From Micromonospora sp. CPCC 205371 (GTDB lineage Bacteria > Actinomycetota > Actinomycetes > Mycobacteriales > Micromonosporaceae), in NCBI RefSeq assembly GCF_026130045.1, contig NZ_JAIBNX010000001.1, forward strand, positions 2,377 through 63,983: DNA of 61,607 nucleotides, given 5' to 3'. Of the stretch, positions 34,187-42,351 are shown piece after piece. The notes beneath the pieces were generated by a model. That model saw only the letters and a program-made list of their open reading frames with translations. It searched no databases and was not told the origin of the DNA. Position 1 is the stretch's first letter. Each line of letters starts with the position of its first letter. A program made the position numbers and the translations under genes.

Positions 34187-34909
34187 TCAGCTGCCGAACA
34201 ACCCGCCCAGCCCACCGCCCTGTTGTTGCTGACCCATGCCCTGCACCGGCGGCTCCTCCGACGGCTGCACGACCACGAAGCCCTGGCCCGCGAAGCTCAT
34301 CGTGAACGCCTCACCCGTGCGCCGGCCGAGCAGCGTGCCCAAGCCGAGCTGCTCCGCCCGGTGGTATCCGGTCTGGAGGTTGGCCGACCAGCAGACCGCC
34401 GCCTGCGGGTCGACGTACGTCGGCTGGTCGACGTTGAGGACGACCGGAGTGCCCTTCGTGGTCACCGCGATCCGCCCGTATCCGCTGAAGACGCAGTTGA
34501 ACATGCCCGCCGACGAGAGCATCCCCATGCCCTGCACCATCTGGATGTCGTACTGGAGCGTCGAGTCGAACGCCAGCACGCTCGACCCGTTGATCGACAG
34601 GGCGTCGCCCTGCTCGAGGTCGATCAGGTGCACATCGGAAGCCAGGTCGGCGAGGAAGACGTCACCTCGACCCGTCATCTTCATCAACGGCACGCCCTCG
34701 CCGGTCAGCTTCTGCTTGAGGAACTTGCCGAGACCACCAGAGCCCAGCGCCTGGAACTGCACCTGGCCCTGGTAGGCGACCATGGCGCCGGTGCGGGCCA
34801 TGCACTCGCCGTTGAGCTCTATCTTCAACATCTTGGAGTTCTGGAGTCGCATGCCCGGCTGGGCAGACTCCTTTTCGAGGTTCTCTGCCGAAAAGAGCGC
34901 GCTACGCAT
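34187..34909 (-). CDS. AIM24 family protein
   Basis: A 240-residue beta-rich protein of the AIM24 (TspO-like barrel, DUF124) family. The core has NGECMARTGAMVAYQGQVQF, GRGDVFLADLASDVHLIDL and SGYGRIAVTTKGTP. It ends in a Gln/Gly-rich tail (QQQQGGGLGGLFGS). The yeast namesake is mitochondrial and the bacterial role is unknown. It is transcribed on the opposite strand from pheA, with stops only 6 nt apart. Confidence 0.88.
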   Translation of the reverse strand: MRSALFSAENLEKESAQPGMRLQNSKMLKIELNGECMARTGAMVAYQGQVQFQALGSGGLGKFLKQKLTGEGVPLMKMTGRGDVFLADLASDVHLIDLEQGDALSINGSSVLAFDSTLQYDIQMVQGMGMLSSAGMFNCVFSGYGRIAVTTKGTPVVLNVDQPTYVDPQAAVCWSANLQTGYHRAEQLGLGTLLGRRTGEAFTMSFAGQGFVVVQPSEEPPVQGMGQQQQGGGLGGLFGS

Positions 34910-34944
34910 GCCTGGAGCGTAGGACCGCCCGGCAACCAGCGAAT

Positions 34945-35298
34945 CTAACCCCAGCCCAAGTCGTGCAGCCGCTCATCATCGATGCCGAAGTGGTGGGCGA
35001 TCTCGTGCACGACGGTGACCGCCACCTCCTCCACCACGTCATCCTCGCTGTCGCAGATGCGCAGTGTCGGGTTGCGATAGATGGTGATCCGGTCGGGCAG
35101 CACGCCGGCGTAGTCCCAGCCGCGGTTGGTCAGCGCATACCCCTCGTAGAGCCCGAGCAGGTGCGGGTCGCCAGCGGGTGGGTCGTCCTCGACCAGGATC
35201 ACGACGTTGTTCATGAGCCCGAGCAGCTCTTCGGGCACCTCGTCGAGGGCCTCGCTGACCAGCTCTTCGAACCGCTCACGGGTCATCTCGACGGGCAC
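34945..35298 (-). CDS. Zinicin-like metallopeptidase family protein
   Basis: A 117-residue small metallopeptidase-fold protein. The zinc motif HEIAHHFGID (98-107) matches HExxHxxGxxD, giving two His and one Asp ligand. TLRICDSEDDVVEEVAVTVV precedes it. The family (zincin-like, formerly DUF1025) is widespread in actinobacteria, and its substrate is not known. The GTG at 35298 (VPVEMTRERFEELV) gives the family-like N-terminus; ATG 35286 is the alternative. No signal peptide. Confidence 0.9.
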   Translation of the reverse strand: MPVEMTRERFEELVSEALDEVPEELLGLMNNVVILVEDDPPAGDPHLLGLYEGYALTNRGWDYAGVLPDRITIYRNPTLRICDSEDDVVEEVAVTVVHEIAHHFGIDDERLHDLGWG

Positions 35299-35351
35299 GG
35301 GCCAATTGTGCCCGACGGCAGGAGCGCCGCCGGGCACAGGAGCGGATCGGA

Positions 35352-35780
35352 TCAGGCGAGGCGTGCGGTCAGCGTGATGTTCGTACCGGGGGCCAGCAGC
35401 CGGGAGATCGGGCAGTTCGCCTTGGCGTTCTCGGCGCTCTTCTGGAACTCCGCCTCGTCGATGCCCGGCACCTCGGCGACCGTCTGCAGGTCGATCCGGG
35501 TCACCGACTGGCCGGCGTCGGTCTTCTCCAGGTGCACGTTGGCCGTCGTGTTCACCGAGTCGGGCGTGTAGCCGGCCTCGGCGAGAACCTTCGAGAGGAA
35601 CATCGAGAAGCAACCGGCGTGCGCGGCACCGATCAGCTCCTCTGGGTTGGTGCCCTCGCCCTCTTCGAATCGGGACTTGAAGGAGTAGTTCCCCTCGTAC
35701 CCGCCCTTACCAGTGCGGACCGTGCCGGAACCCTCGGTGAGATTGCCCTGCCAAAGGGCGGATGCGGTGCGGATAGCCAT
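35352..35780 (-). CDS. OsmC/Ohr-family peroxiredoxin
   Basis: A 142-residue thiol peroxidase of the OsmC type that reduces organic hydroperoxides. The two redox cysteines are Cys57 (HAGCFSMFLS) and Cys123 (NCPISRLL). NPEELIGAAHAGC is the conserved N-terminal part. ATG 35780 is chosen (MAIRTASALWQGN). It lies 53 nt upstream of the metallopeptidase gene on the same strand and may share a transcript. Confidence 0.94.
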   Translation of the reverse strand: MAIRTASALWQGNLTEGSGTVRTGKGGYEGNYSFKSRFEEGEGTNPEELIGAAHAGCFSMFLSKVLAEAGYTPDSVNTTANVHLEKTDAGQSVTRIDLQTVAEVPGIDEAEFQKSAENAKANCPISRLLAPGTNITLTARLA

Positions 35781-35818
35781 GCACCCGACGCTAGCCCAAA
35801 GCACACCGTGATGCGACG

Positions 35819-36304
35819 ATGCGGCGCATGAGCCGGAAGGTGGCCACGGTCGGCGGGGGCCTGATCGCGGGAGTGGGATTCGTGCTGGCGTTGCTCGCTC
35901 TGGCGTTGCCGTGGGCGACGTACCGGCTAGCGGTCGACGTGCCCGTCGGCGGCGCCGACCTCGACCACAAGGGGCGGCTCGCCGTGTTTCAGCTCGACCT
36001 CGGCTGGTGGTACGTGGTCATGCTCTTCGCGCTGCTTGGCCTGGTCGCCTGGACGGCCGTGGCCAAAGGCGCGGCCGCGCGATGGGCGGCCCTCGCCGGG
36101 CTCGCCTTCGGCGTCGCCGGCATGGCGGTCGCCAGCGCACTCGCCGGACGCCTCGCCAGCACGTCGGTGGACACCGTGGTCAGCGGGATCGCGATGATCG
36201 ACGTCCGTGCCGCCAGGGCGTCCGGCGTCGGGTACGGGGTTGCGGCTCCACTGGTACTGGCGCTGGGCGGCGCCCTTCTGTCAGTCCGCACCCAGCGCGA
36301 ATGA
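35819..36304 (+). CDS. Hypothetical four-helix membrane protein
   Basis: A 161-residue protein (158 if started at the second ATG, 35828) with four predicted membrane helices: about 14-34, 62-82, 90-112 and 138-156. A polar extracytoplasmic loop lies between helices 1 and 2. No family is recognised. It is divergent from the OsmC gene with only 38 nt between starts, so the promoters must overlap. Confidence 0.65.
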   Translation: MRRMSRKVATVGGGLIAGVGFVLALLALALPWATYRLAVDVPVGGADLDHKGRLAVFQLDLGWWYVVMLFALLGLVAWTAVAKGAAARWAALAGLAFGVAGMAVASALAGRLASTSVDTVVSGIAMIDVRAARASGVGYGVAAPLVLALGGALLSVRTQRE

Positions 36305-36344
36305 CTCCTATCCTGGGTACGGAGCAGCCCAGGAGGTACACGCC

Positions 36345-36869
36345 ATGCGGACGATCGAGCTGCCGGTGACCAACGAATGGACACCGGAACTGCTGGAAGG
36401 GCTTCCTCCCGACTACCGCTACGAGGTAAGCGAGGGAAAGCTGGTCGTGGCAGCAGCAGCAATGCGTCCGTGGCACGCGGACGCTCAGGGACGTGTCTGG
36501 CATCTTCTCCGCACGCAGGGACGGCACGCCTACTTGGAGCAGGGTGTGGTGATCGGCCCGGCAGAATTACTTACGTGCGACGTGGGTGTGTTTCGCGATC
36601 CTCCGGCGCGCTCGGTCGCCTATCACCCAGCGCGTGAGTTTCCGCTCGTCGTTGAGGTGGTCTCGCCCGATTCTCGGCGCGACGACCGCGAGGTGAAGCC
36701 GGTCAAGTACGCCGCGGGCGGCATCCCCGAATACTGGCGGGTGGAGGAGACCGAAGACGGCGAGGCGGTTGTTCACCAGCAGCGTCTGATCCGCGAGGTG
36801 GGAGCCGGTCCGCAGTACGTCGAGAGCAGGGTAGTGCTGCTGAGTGCGCTTGAGGCGGAGAGTGTCTGA
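36345..36869 (+). CDS. Uma2-family (DUF820) protein 2
   Basis: A 174-residue Uma2/DUF820 protein of the PD-(D/E)xK fold: LTCDVGVFRDPP, then LVVEVVSPDSRRDDREVKPVKYAAGGIPEYWRVEE with the E-x-K-type residues. AGGAGG at 36331-36336 lies 8 nt before the ATG. It is a distant paralogue of the gene at 11916-12485; the two share only the family core. Function is unknown. Confidence 0.85.
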   Translation: MRTIELPVTNEWTPELLEGLPPDYRYEVSEGKLVVAAAAMRPWHADAQGRVWHLLRTQGRHAYLEQGVVIGPAELLTCDVGVFRDPPARSVAYHPAREFPLVVEVVSPDSRRDDREVKPVKYAAGGIPEYWRVEETEDGEAVVHQQRLIREVGAGPQYVESRVVLLSALEAESV

Positions 36870-36871
36870 GC

Positions 36872-37636
36872 ATGGCTGACGACGACGCGGCGGTTGTGGA
36901 GTTCGGTGGGCAGGAGCCGCGCAGCCGCCGCGCGGCGCTGGGCGGCGTGCTGGGCAAGCTGCGCCACGACCACCGGGTGGTACCGGTCGTCGCCGGGCTC
37001 GCGGCCCTCGCGCTCTTCGCGTCGCTGGCCGGCGAGTGGCAGGTCACCACGATCACCGACCCGGATTTCTTCGGGCAGGGTCTGTCGCCGGCGCCCGTCT
37101 CGGCCGGGCTAGGCGAGTTGGGCGGCTGGGCGGCCGCGTACCTGATCGGCGTTTTCGCGCTGGTCGGCTGCGTGGCACTGGTGCTCTTCGCCCCACCCTC
37201 GGCGCGTGACCTGGCCCGGGTGATCGGCCTCGCCATGGCGGGCACGTTGGGCGCCGTCGTCGTCGCGATCGCGTTCGACCTGAACGACCGGAGCGTCGCG
37301 GTCACGTCGCTCGGCATCTACACCGGGCCGGACGCGCCGGAATACGAGCTCGCGTACGGCCGCGGGCTGACCATGGCGTTCCTCGGGGTCGGCGGGCTCG
37401 CGTTGGCGCTCTACCTCGCGGGCCGGCTCATGCCCGCACCCGCCACCGCAGCCGCCGCGACCGGCACTGCCACCCCGACGGGACCCGCCGATGGGTCGCC
37501 GGTCGAGTCGGACTGGCCATGGCGCCGCCCAGGGGTGAAGGAGGCGCCGGCAGAGGAGATACCGCAGCCGATCGACCTCACGGTCTCCCCCGCGTCCCCC
37601 TTCGTCCCCCTCACCGACCAACCCGACCGCGACTAG
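36872..37636 (+). CDS. Hypothetical membrane protein with Pro-rich tail
   Basis: A 254-residue protein with a charged cytoplasmic start (1-35), about four membrane helices (36-52, 85-107, 112-132 and 167-187) and a proline-rich C-terminal tail (about 190-254). No family is recognised. It starts 2 nt after the Uma2 stop, so the two genes are probably co-transcribed. It is followed closely by serS. Confidence 0.7.
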   Translation: MADDDAAVVEFGGQEPRSRRAALGGVLGKLRHDHRVVPVVAGLAALALFASLAGEWQVTTITDPDFFGQGLSPAPVSAGLGELGGWAAAYLIGVFALVGCVALVLFAPPSARDLARVIGLAMAGTLGAVVVAIAFDLNDRSVAVTSLGIYTGPDAPEYELAYGRGLTMAFLGVGGLALALYLAGRLMPAPATAAAATGTATPTGPADGSPVESDWPWRRPGVKEAPAEEIPQPIDLTVSPASPFVPLTDQPDRD

Positions 37637-37680
37637 CCCGGGCGGCGAAGGGAGGGGCGGGGCCGGTAGGCTGGTTTGTC

Positions 37681-38937
37681 GTGATTGACCTGCGCCTGCT
37701 TCGCGAAGATCCGGATGTCGCCCGCGCGAGCCAGCGAGCCCGAGGCGAGTCCGAGTCGCTGGTCGATGACCTGCTCCGCGCCGACGAAGAGCGGCGGGCG
37801 GCCGTGCAGCGGTTCGAGGCGGTTCGAGGCGAGCAGAGGTCGCTTGGCAAGCAGGTTTCTCAGGCCAAAGGCGATGAGCGAGCCGCCCTGCTGGCGCGTA
37901 CCAAGGAGCTGTCGGCCGAGGTGAAGGCGGCCGAAGCGGCCGCCAGCGAGGCCGAGCAGGCACTGCGCCGGGCGCACCTGGCCGTGTCCAACCTCGTCGA
38001 GGAGGGTGCTCCGCCCGGCGGCGAGGACGACTACGTGGTGCTGCGCGAGGTCGGCAACAAGCCCGATCTGGCCAACCCCCGCGACCACCTGGAGATCAGC
38101 GAGGCGCTGCGCGCGGTCGACATGGAGCGCGGTGCGAAGGTGTCTGGCAGCCGGTTCTACTTCCTGACCGGCGTGGGTGCGCTGCTGGAAAACGCGCTGC
38201 TACAGGTCGCGATCAGCCAAGCGGTCGAGTACGGCTTCACGCCGGTCGTCCCGCCCGTGCTGGTCAAGCCGGAGTCGATGGAGGGCACCGGCTACCTGGG
38301 CGCTCACGCCAGCGAGGTCTACCGGCTGGAGGCCGACGACCTGTTCCTGGTCGGCACCAGCGAGGTCGCTCTGGCGGCGTTCCACACGGGCGAGATCCTC
38401 GACCTCGACCGGCCGATCCGGTACGCCGGGTCGTCGTCGTGCTTCCGCCGCGAGGCCGGCTCGCACGGCAAGGACGTGCGGGGCATCATGCGCGTGCACC
38501 AGTTCAACAAGGTGGAGATGTTCTCGTTCTGCCGGCCGGAGGAGGCGCACGCCGAGCACCGGCGCCTGCTGGCCTGGGAAGAGGAGATGCTCGCCAAGGT
38601 CGAGGTGCCCTACCGCGTGATCGACACGGCCGCGGGCGACCTGGGTTCGAGCGCGGCGCGCAAGTTCGACTGCGAGGCGTGGGTGCCGTCGCAGGGGCGG
38701 TACCGCGAGGTCACCTCCACGTCGAACTGCACGACCTTCCAGGCCCGCCGCCTCAACATCCGGTACCGGGACGCGGAGGGCCGCACGCAGACCGCCGCGA
38801 CCCTCAACGGCACCCTGGCGACCACCCGCTGGCTGATCCCGATCCTGGAAAACCACCAGCAGGCCGACGGTTCGGTGCGGGTTCCCAAGGCGCTCCAGCC
38901 GTACCTGGGCGGGCGGGATGTGTTAGAGCCCGCGTGA
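37681..38937 (+). CDS. serS: Seryl-tRNA synthetase
   Basis: A 418-residue class II aminoacyl-tRNA synthetase. The N-terminal coiled-coil arm (about 30-105) binds the long variable arm of tRNA-Ser. Motif 2 lies in [24 protein letters not shown] and motif 3 near [27 protein letters not shown] is the serine-site TSE loop. The GTG at 37681 gives the standard start [12 protein letters not shown]. It lies 44 nt after the preceding membrane-protein gene. Confidence 0.97.
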   Translation: MIDLRLLREDPDVARASQRARGESESLVDDLLRADEERRAAVQRFEAVRGEQRSLGKQVSQAKGDERAALLARTKELSAEVKAAEAAASEAEQALRRAHLAVSNLVEEGAPPGGEDDYVVLREVGNKPDLANPRDHLEISEALRAVDMERGAKVSGSRFYFLTGVGALLENALLQVAISQAVEYGFTPVVPPVLVKPESMEGTGYLGAHASEVYRLEADDLFLVGTSEVALAAFHTGEILDLDRPIRYAGSSSCFRREAGSHGKDVRGIMRVHQFNKVEMFSFCRPEEAHAEHRRLLAWEEEMLAKVEVPYRVIDTAAGDLGSSAARKFDCEAWVPSQGRYREVTSTSNCTTFQARRLNIRYRDAEGRTQTAATLNGTLATTRWLIPILENHQQADGSVRVPKALQPYLGGRDVLEPA

Positions 38938-39004
38938 CGCGGACGTCGCACAAAAGTCATGGATGAGTAGCAATCAGCGAGGTACGGTTGCTCCCCCGCC
39001 GTCA

Positions 39005-39028
39005 CCGGGGCGGATTCGCCGTCCCCGG
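39005..39028 (+). terminator. GC-rich hairpin after serS
   Basis: CCGGGGCGG (39005-39013) pairs with CCG-T-CCCCGG (39019-39028) across a 5-nt loop and one bulged T. It lies 67 nt after the serS stop and 23 nt before the next ATG. It could end the serS transcript or shape the leader of the HAD gene. Confidence 0.4.
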
Positions 39029-39051
39029 CGCCGGCCGGGTGAGGAGGAACC

Positions 39052-39873
39052 ATGCCGCGCCCGGGACTGCCCAAACTGATCGCCACCGACCTCGACGGCA
39101 CATTGGTGCGCAGTGACGACACCGTGTCGGATTTCACCCACGAGGTCCTGGATCGGGTACGGGCGGCGGGCATCCCCATCGTGGGCGCTACCGGGCGCGG
39201 GCCGCGGCTGGCCGAGCTGACGCGCAACGACATCCGTGCCGCCGACTTTCTCGTGATGGCCGGCGGCGGGCGGGTCGTCGACCAGAGCGACCCGGCGGGC
39301 CCCGTGGTGTTGCGCGACGAGCGGCTGCCGGGTGAGGTGCTCGCCAGTGTGATCACTGACCTGGAGGCGCAGGTCGGGCCGCTGACGGTCATGGTGGAGG
39401 CGCTGGACAGCCCGGATGCGCCGCTGTGGGGCGACTACGACCCCGCGTGGCGGTACCCAGACCGGTTCGAACGGCGGGCCCGCGCCGAATGCCTCCAGGG
39501 CGAGGTCATCAAGGCGTTCGCCCGCACCGTGGACCACGACGTCGACGCGCTGCTCGCCGCGGCGCGCCGGATCGTTTCGCCGGATCGAGCCTCCATCACG
39601 CAGGCGGGGCTCGGGTTCGTGGAGATCTGCCCGCCCGGCGTCGACAAGGCAACCGGCCTGGCGGTGGTAGCCGAGGCGCTGGGCGTCGACCGTGCGGAGG
39701 TACTGGTCTTCGGCGACATGCCCAACGACATCCCGATGTTCGAGTGGGCGGGGTGGGGTCGGGTCGCTGTCTCGAACGCCCACCCTTCGGTGCGGCGCAT
39801 AGCCGACGAGGTCACCCTGCGCAACGACGACGACGGCGTAGCGGTCTACCTCGATCGACTACTGTCGCGTTGA
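39052..39873 (+). CDS. HAD-superfamily phosphatase (Cof-type) 1
   Basis: A 273-residue Cof-type HAD phosphatase. Motif I is DLDGTL with nucleophile Asp13 and Asp15; motif III/IV appears late as VFGDMPNDIPMF. A class C2 cap sits between. It hydrolyses a phosphorylated metabolite, and the substrate cannot be read from sequence. AGGAGG 5 nt before ATG 39052 supports the start. Its TGA overlaps the ATG of the paralogous next gene by one base. Confidence 0.9.
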   Translation: MPRPGLPKLIATDLDGTLVRSDDTVSDFTHEVLDRVRAAGIPIVGATGRGPRLAELTRNDIRAADFLVMAGGGRVVDQSDPAGPVVLRDERLPGEVLASVITDLEAQVGPLTVMVEALDSPDAPLWGDYDPAWRYPDRFERRARAECLQGEVIKAFARTVDHDVDALLAAARRIVSPDRASITQAGLGFVEICPPGVDKATGLAVVAEALGVDRAEVLVFGDMPNDIPMFEWAGWGRVAVSNAHPSVRRIADEVTLRNDDDGVAVYLDRLLSR

Positions 39874-40685
39874 TGGACACCCCGCCCCGCCTGGTTGCCA
39901 CGGATCTCGACGGGACGCTGGTGCGGCAGGACCGTGCGGTCAGCGCACGCACCGCCGACGTGCTGGCCCAGATCACCGCCGAGGGCACGCCGGTCGTGCT
40001 GGTGACGGGCCGCCCGGTGCGGTGGCTTTCCCAGGTGTACGACCAGCTGCACGCGCCCCTTCCGGCTGTCTGCGCGAACGGTGCGGTGGTGTACGACCCG
40101 GACACGGATCAGGTGCTGCGCGCCGATCCGCTGGCTCCGGACCTGCTCACCGAGGTGGCGCGGCGACTGCGTGCGGCGGTACCGGACGCGGTCTTCGCGG
40201 TCGAGGTCGAGGACGGCCGGCGGCTGCGGCACGACGCGGCGTGGCCGATCCGGTGGGACGCCGCCGACCCGACGATCCGGGTCTTCGACTCCCCCGACGA
40301 CCTGGCCGCGCTGCCAGCGGTGAAGCTGCTGGTGCGGGCGAGCGAGCGCGATCCCGACGCGTTCCTGGCGATCGTGTCCGAGGCGCTGGACGGTGTGGCC
40401 GAGGCCACCCACTCGTCGTACTCGGGGCTGGCCGAGATCTCCGCCGCGGGCGTCACCAAGGCCGCTGGGCTGGCGTGGTTCTGCGAACGGCACGGCATCG
40501 CCCCGCCCGAGGTGCTGGCCTTCGGCGACATGCCCAACGATGTACCGATGCTGACGTGGGCGGGCCGCGCGGTGGCGGTCGCCAACGCGCACCCGGCGGT
40601 ACGGGAGATCGCCGACGACGTCACGCTCTCGAACGACGACGACGGTGTGGCGGCGTACCTGGAGAAGGTCTTCGTGTCGCGCTGA
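39873..40685 (+). CDS. HAD-superfamily phosphatase (Cof-type) 2
   Basis: A 270-residue paralogue of the gene just upstream, with the same motifs: DLDGTL (Asp11, Asp13) and AFGDMPNDVPML. The C-termini are also alike (TLSNDDDGVAAYLEK). The one-base overlap TGATG couples the two. The pair probably arose by tandem duplication, and each may act on a different sugar or polyol phosphate. Confidence 0.9.
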   Translation: MDTPPRLVATDLDGTLVRQDRAVSARTADVLAQITAEGTPVVLVTGRPVRWLSQVYDQLHAPLPAVCANGAVVYDPDTDQVLRADPLAPDLLTEVARRLRAAVPDAVFAVEVEDGRRLRHDAAWPIRWDAADPTIRVFDSPDDLAALPAVKLLVRASERDPDAFLAIVSEALDGVAEATHSSYSGLAEISAAGVTKAAGLAWFCERHGIAPPEVLAFGDMPNDVPMLTWAGRAVAVANAHPAVREIADDVTLSNDDDGVAAYLEKVFVSR

Positions 40686-40728
40686 CACCGGCGAGCGGCG
40701 CGGGCCGGCACTGCGCGAAGATGGGCGT

Positions 40729-41307
40729 ATGACCGAAGCACCCCGCAACCCGGAAGAGGCCGCCCGTCAGAGCACTGTGGTGGTGGTCGGCCCGGACGGA
40801 CGTCCGGTCGGCACCGTCGACACCGACCCGGAAAGCGAAGGCGAAGACCCGTCGCGCCTGGTCGAGCAGCCTGCCAAGGTGATGCGGATCGGCAGCATGA
40901 TCAAGCAGCTGCTGGAGGAGGTCCGCGCCGCGCCGCTCGACGAGGCGAGCCGGCACCGGCTCCGCGAGATCCACCAGCGGTCGATCACCGAGCTGGAAGA
41001 CGGGCTCGCACCCGAGCTCCGCGAAGAGTTGGAGCGCCTGTCGCTGCCGTTCGAAGACGGCGCGACGCCCAGCGAGGGCGAGCTGCGGGTGGCGCAGGCT
41101 CAGCTCGTCGGTTGGCTGGAGGGGCTCTTCCACGGCATCCAGGCCGCGCTGGTGGCCCAGCAGATGGCCGCCCGCATGCAGCTGGAGCAGATGCGTGGCG
41201 GCCGGCCTGCGCTGCCCGTGGGGCCCGGAGGAGCGGTCGTGCCTGGCATGCCGGGCACGCGGCAGGGCCAGGGCGCTGATGGTGGGCCTACGGGCCAGTA
41301 TCTGTAG
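40729..41307 (+). CDS. bpa: Bacterial proteasome activator (Bpa/DUF2587)
   Basis: A 192-residue protein matching the actinobacterial proteasome activator Bpa, an ATP-independent ring that opens the 20S gate. A disordered acidic start is followed by a helical core (about 45-150): PAKVMRIGSMIKQLLEEVRAAP, REIHQRSITELEDGL and HGIQAALVAQQMAARMQLEQM. The C-terminal GQYL is the gate-opening motif, related to HbYX. The ATG at 40729 gives a family-like N-terminus. The genes for the proteasome are not in this window. Confidence 0.93.
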   Translation: MTEAPRNPEEAARQSTVVVVGPDGRPVGTVDTDPESEGEDPSRLVEQPAKVMRIGSMIKQLLEEVRAAPLDEASRHRLREIHQRSITELEDGLAPELREELERLSLPFEDGATPSEGELRVAQAQLVGWLEGLFHGIQAALVAQQMAARMQLEQMRGGRPALPVGPGGAVVPGMPGTRQGQGADGGPTGQYL

Positions 41308-41335
41308 CGCGCGCGGCGCGGGATAGCGTCGGTGC

Positions 41336-42259
41336 ATGTCCGCCGACCCTCGCGCCGTGCTCACGCGTGCCGTGCCGCCCCCTGATGGGACGGTGAGATA
41401 CGGCCAGCACCCCGATCAGATCGCTGACGTGCGCCTGCCACCCAATGGGTCCGGGCGCACGTTTCCGCTGGTCGTGGTGGTGCATGGCGGCTTCTGGCGG
41501 GCCCAGTGGGACCGCGCGCACATCGGGCCGCTCGCTGCCGCGCTCGCTCGTCTCGGATACCCCGTGGCGCAACTGGAGTACCGGCGAACGGGCCAGCCGG
41601 GCGGCGGCTGGCCCGGCACGTTCGCCGACATCGTGGCGGCCGTTGGCGCCCTGCCAGGGCTGATGGCGCTCGACGGGCCGCCGATCCTGCTGGGGCACTC
41701 GGCCGGCGGGCACCTCGCCCTGTGGTATTCGGCGGTCGCGGCCCTCGGGCCGGCGTTGCCTGGACTGAGCGACGCGCCGACGAAGTCAGTGCGCGGCGCG
41801 AGGGAAGGCAACGCTTTGGAGGCACCGGGGCCCGCGCGAGCGGAGCGAGCGCCAGCCAGCGCGGCCTCGGGACCGGCGGGAGCACCGACCAGGGCGCCCG
41901 TGCGCGGTGTAGTGGCGCTGGCGCCGGTCGCTGATCTCGCGGAGGCGTACCGGTTGGATCTCGACGGTGGCGCGGTGGCCGCGCTGCTCGGCGGTGGCCC
42001 ATCCGACGTGCCGGACCGGTACGCGGAGGCGGACCCCTCCGGACGGCTACCCGGCACTGCACGCACCGTGATCGTCCATGGTGCCCTCGACCGAAACGTG
42101 CCAATCGAGATGAGCCGGCGGTACGCCGCGATGGCGCGGCAGATTGGTGCCCCGGTGACGCTCCACGAGCTTCCAGAATCGGAGCATTTTGCTCTTATCG
42201 ACCCTGAATCGGCGGCCTGGCCGGCAGTGACGGCCGGGTTACATTCCCTGCACTCATGA
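41336..42259 (+). CDS. Alpha/beta hydrolase (esterase-like) with in-frame repeat insertion
   Basis: A 307-residue alpha/beta-hydrolase. VVVVHGGFWRAQWDR gives the oxyanion-hole HGG, the nucleophile is Ser122 in GHSAGG, the acid Asp lies in VHGALDRNVP and the His in ESEHFALIDP. Between GPALPGL and PVRGVVALAPVADL lies an Ala/Arg/Pro-rich insert (about residues 145-187). It is encoded by a dispersed short repeat and replaces a normally short loop. The reading frame is intact, so the enzyme may still fold. Substrate is unknown (kynurenine formamidase-like or dienelactone-type esterases share this pattern). Confidence 0.88.
   Translation: MSADPRAVLTRAVPPPDGTVRYGQHPDQIADVRLPPNGSGRTFPLVVVVHGGFWRAQWDRAHIGPLAAALARLGYPVAQLEYRRTGQPGGGWPGTFADIVAAVGALPGLMALDGPPILLGHSAGGHLALWYSAVAALGPALPGLSDAPTKSVRGAREGNALEAPGPARAERAPASAASGPAGAPTRAPVRGVVALAPVADLAEAYRLDLDGGAVAALLGGGPSDVPDRYAEADPSGRLPGTARTVIVHGALDRNVPIEMSRRYAAMARQIGAPVTLHELPESEHFALIDPESAAWPAVTAGLHSLHS
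41796..41870. repeat. Short dispersed repeat inside the hydrolase gene
   Basis: GGAAGGCAACGCTTTGG is followed by GCGCGAGCGGAGCGAGCGCC. The first part matches 29055-29071 closely, and the GAGCGnAGCGAG word recurs at 29090, 43560 and 53350. It encodes the insert at about residues 154-178 of the hydrolase, inside the longer extra segment (about 145-187). Confidence 0.6.
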
Positions 42260-42269
42260 TCACCATTTA

Positions 42270-42298
42270 TTGACGCAGGGTCGCCAACCGGGTAGACA
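42270..42298 (+). promoter_or_regulatory. Sigma-70-type promoter for the substrate-binding lipoprotein
   Basis: TTGACG (42270-42275), a 17-nt spacer and TAGACA (42293-42298) form a near-consensus pair, 54 nt upstream of the GTG start. The -10 ends in A rather than T. This is the best housekeeping promoter match noted in the window. Confidence 0.5.
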
Positions 42299-42351
42299 GC
42301 CTCGGGGAGGGAGCCGCGATCCGGCCCCGGGAGATACAGAGAGGGAACACC

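Noticed and set aside
42299-42351. Possible riboswitch in the leader of the substrate-binding lipoprotein
   Set aside because: Only loose GC-rich pairing is visible and no conserved riboswitch core was recognised.
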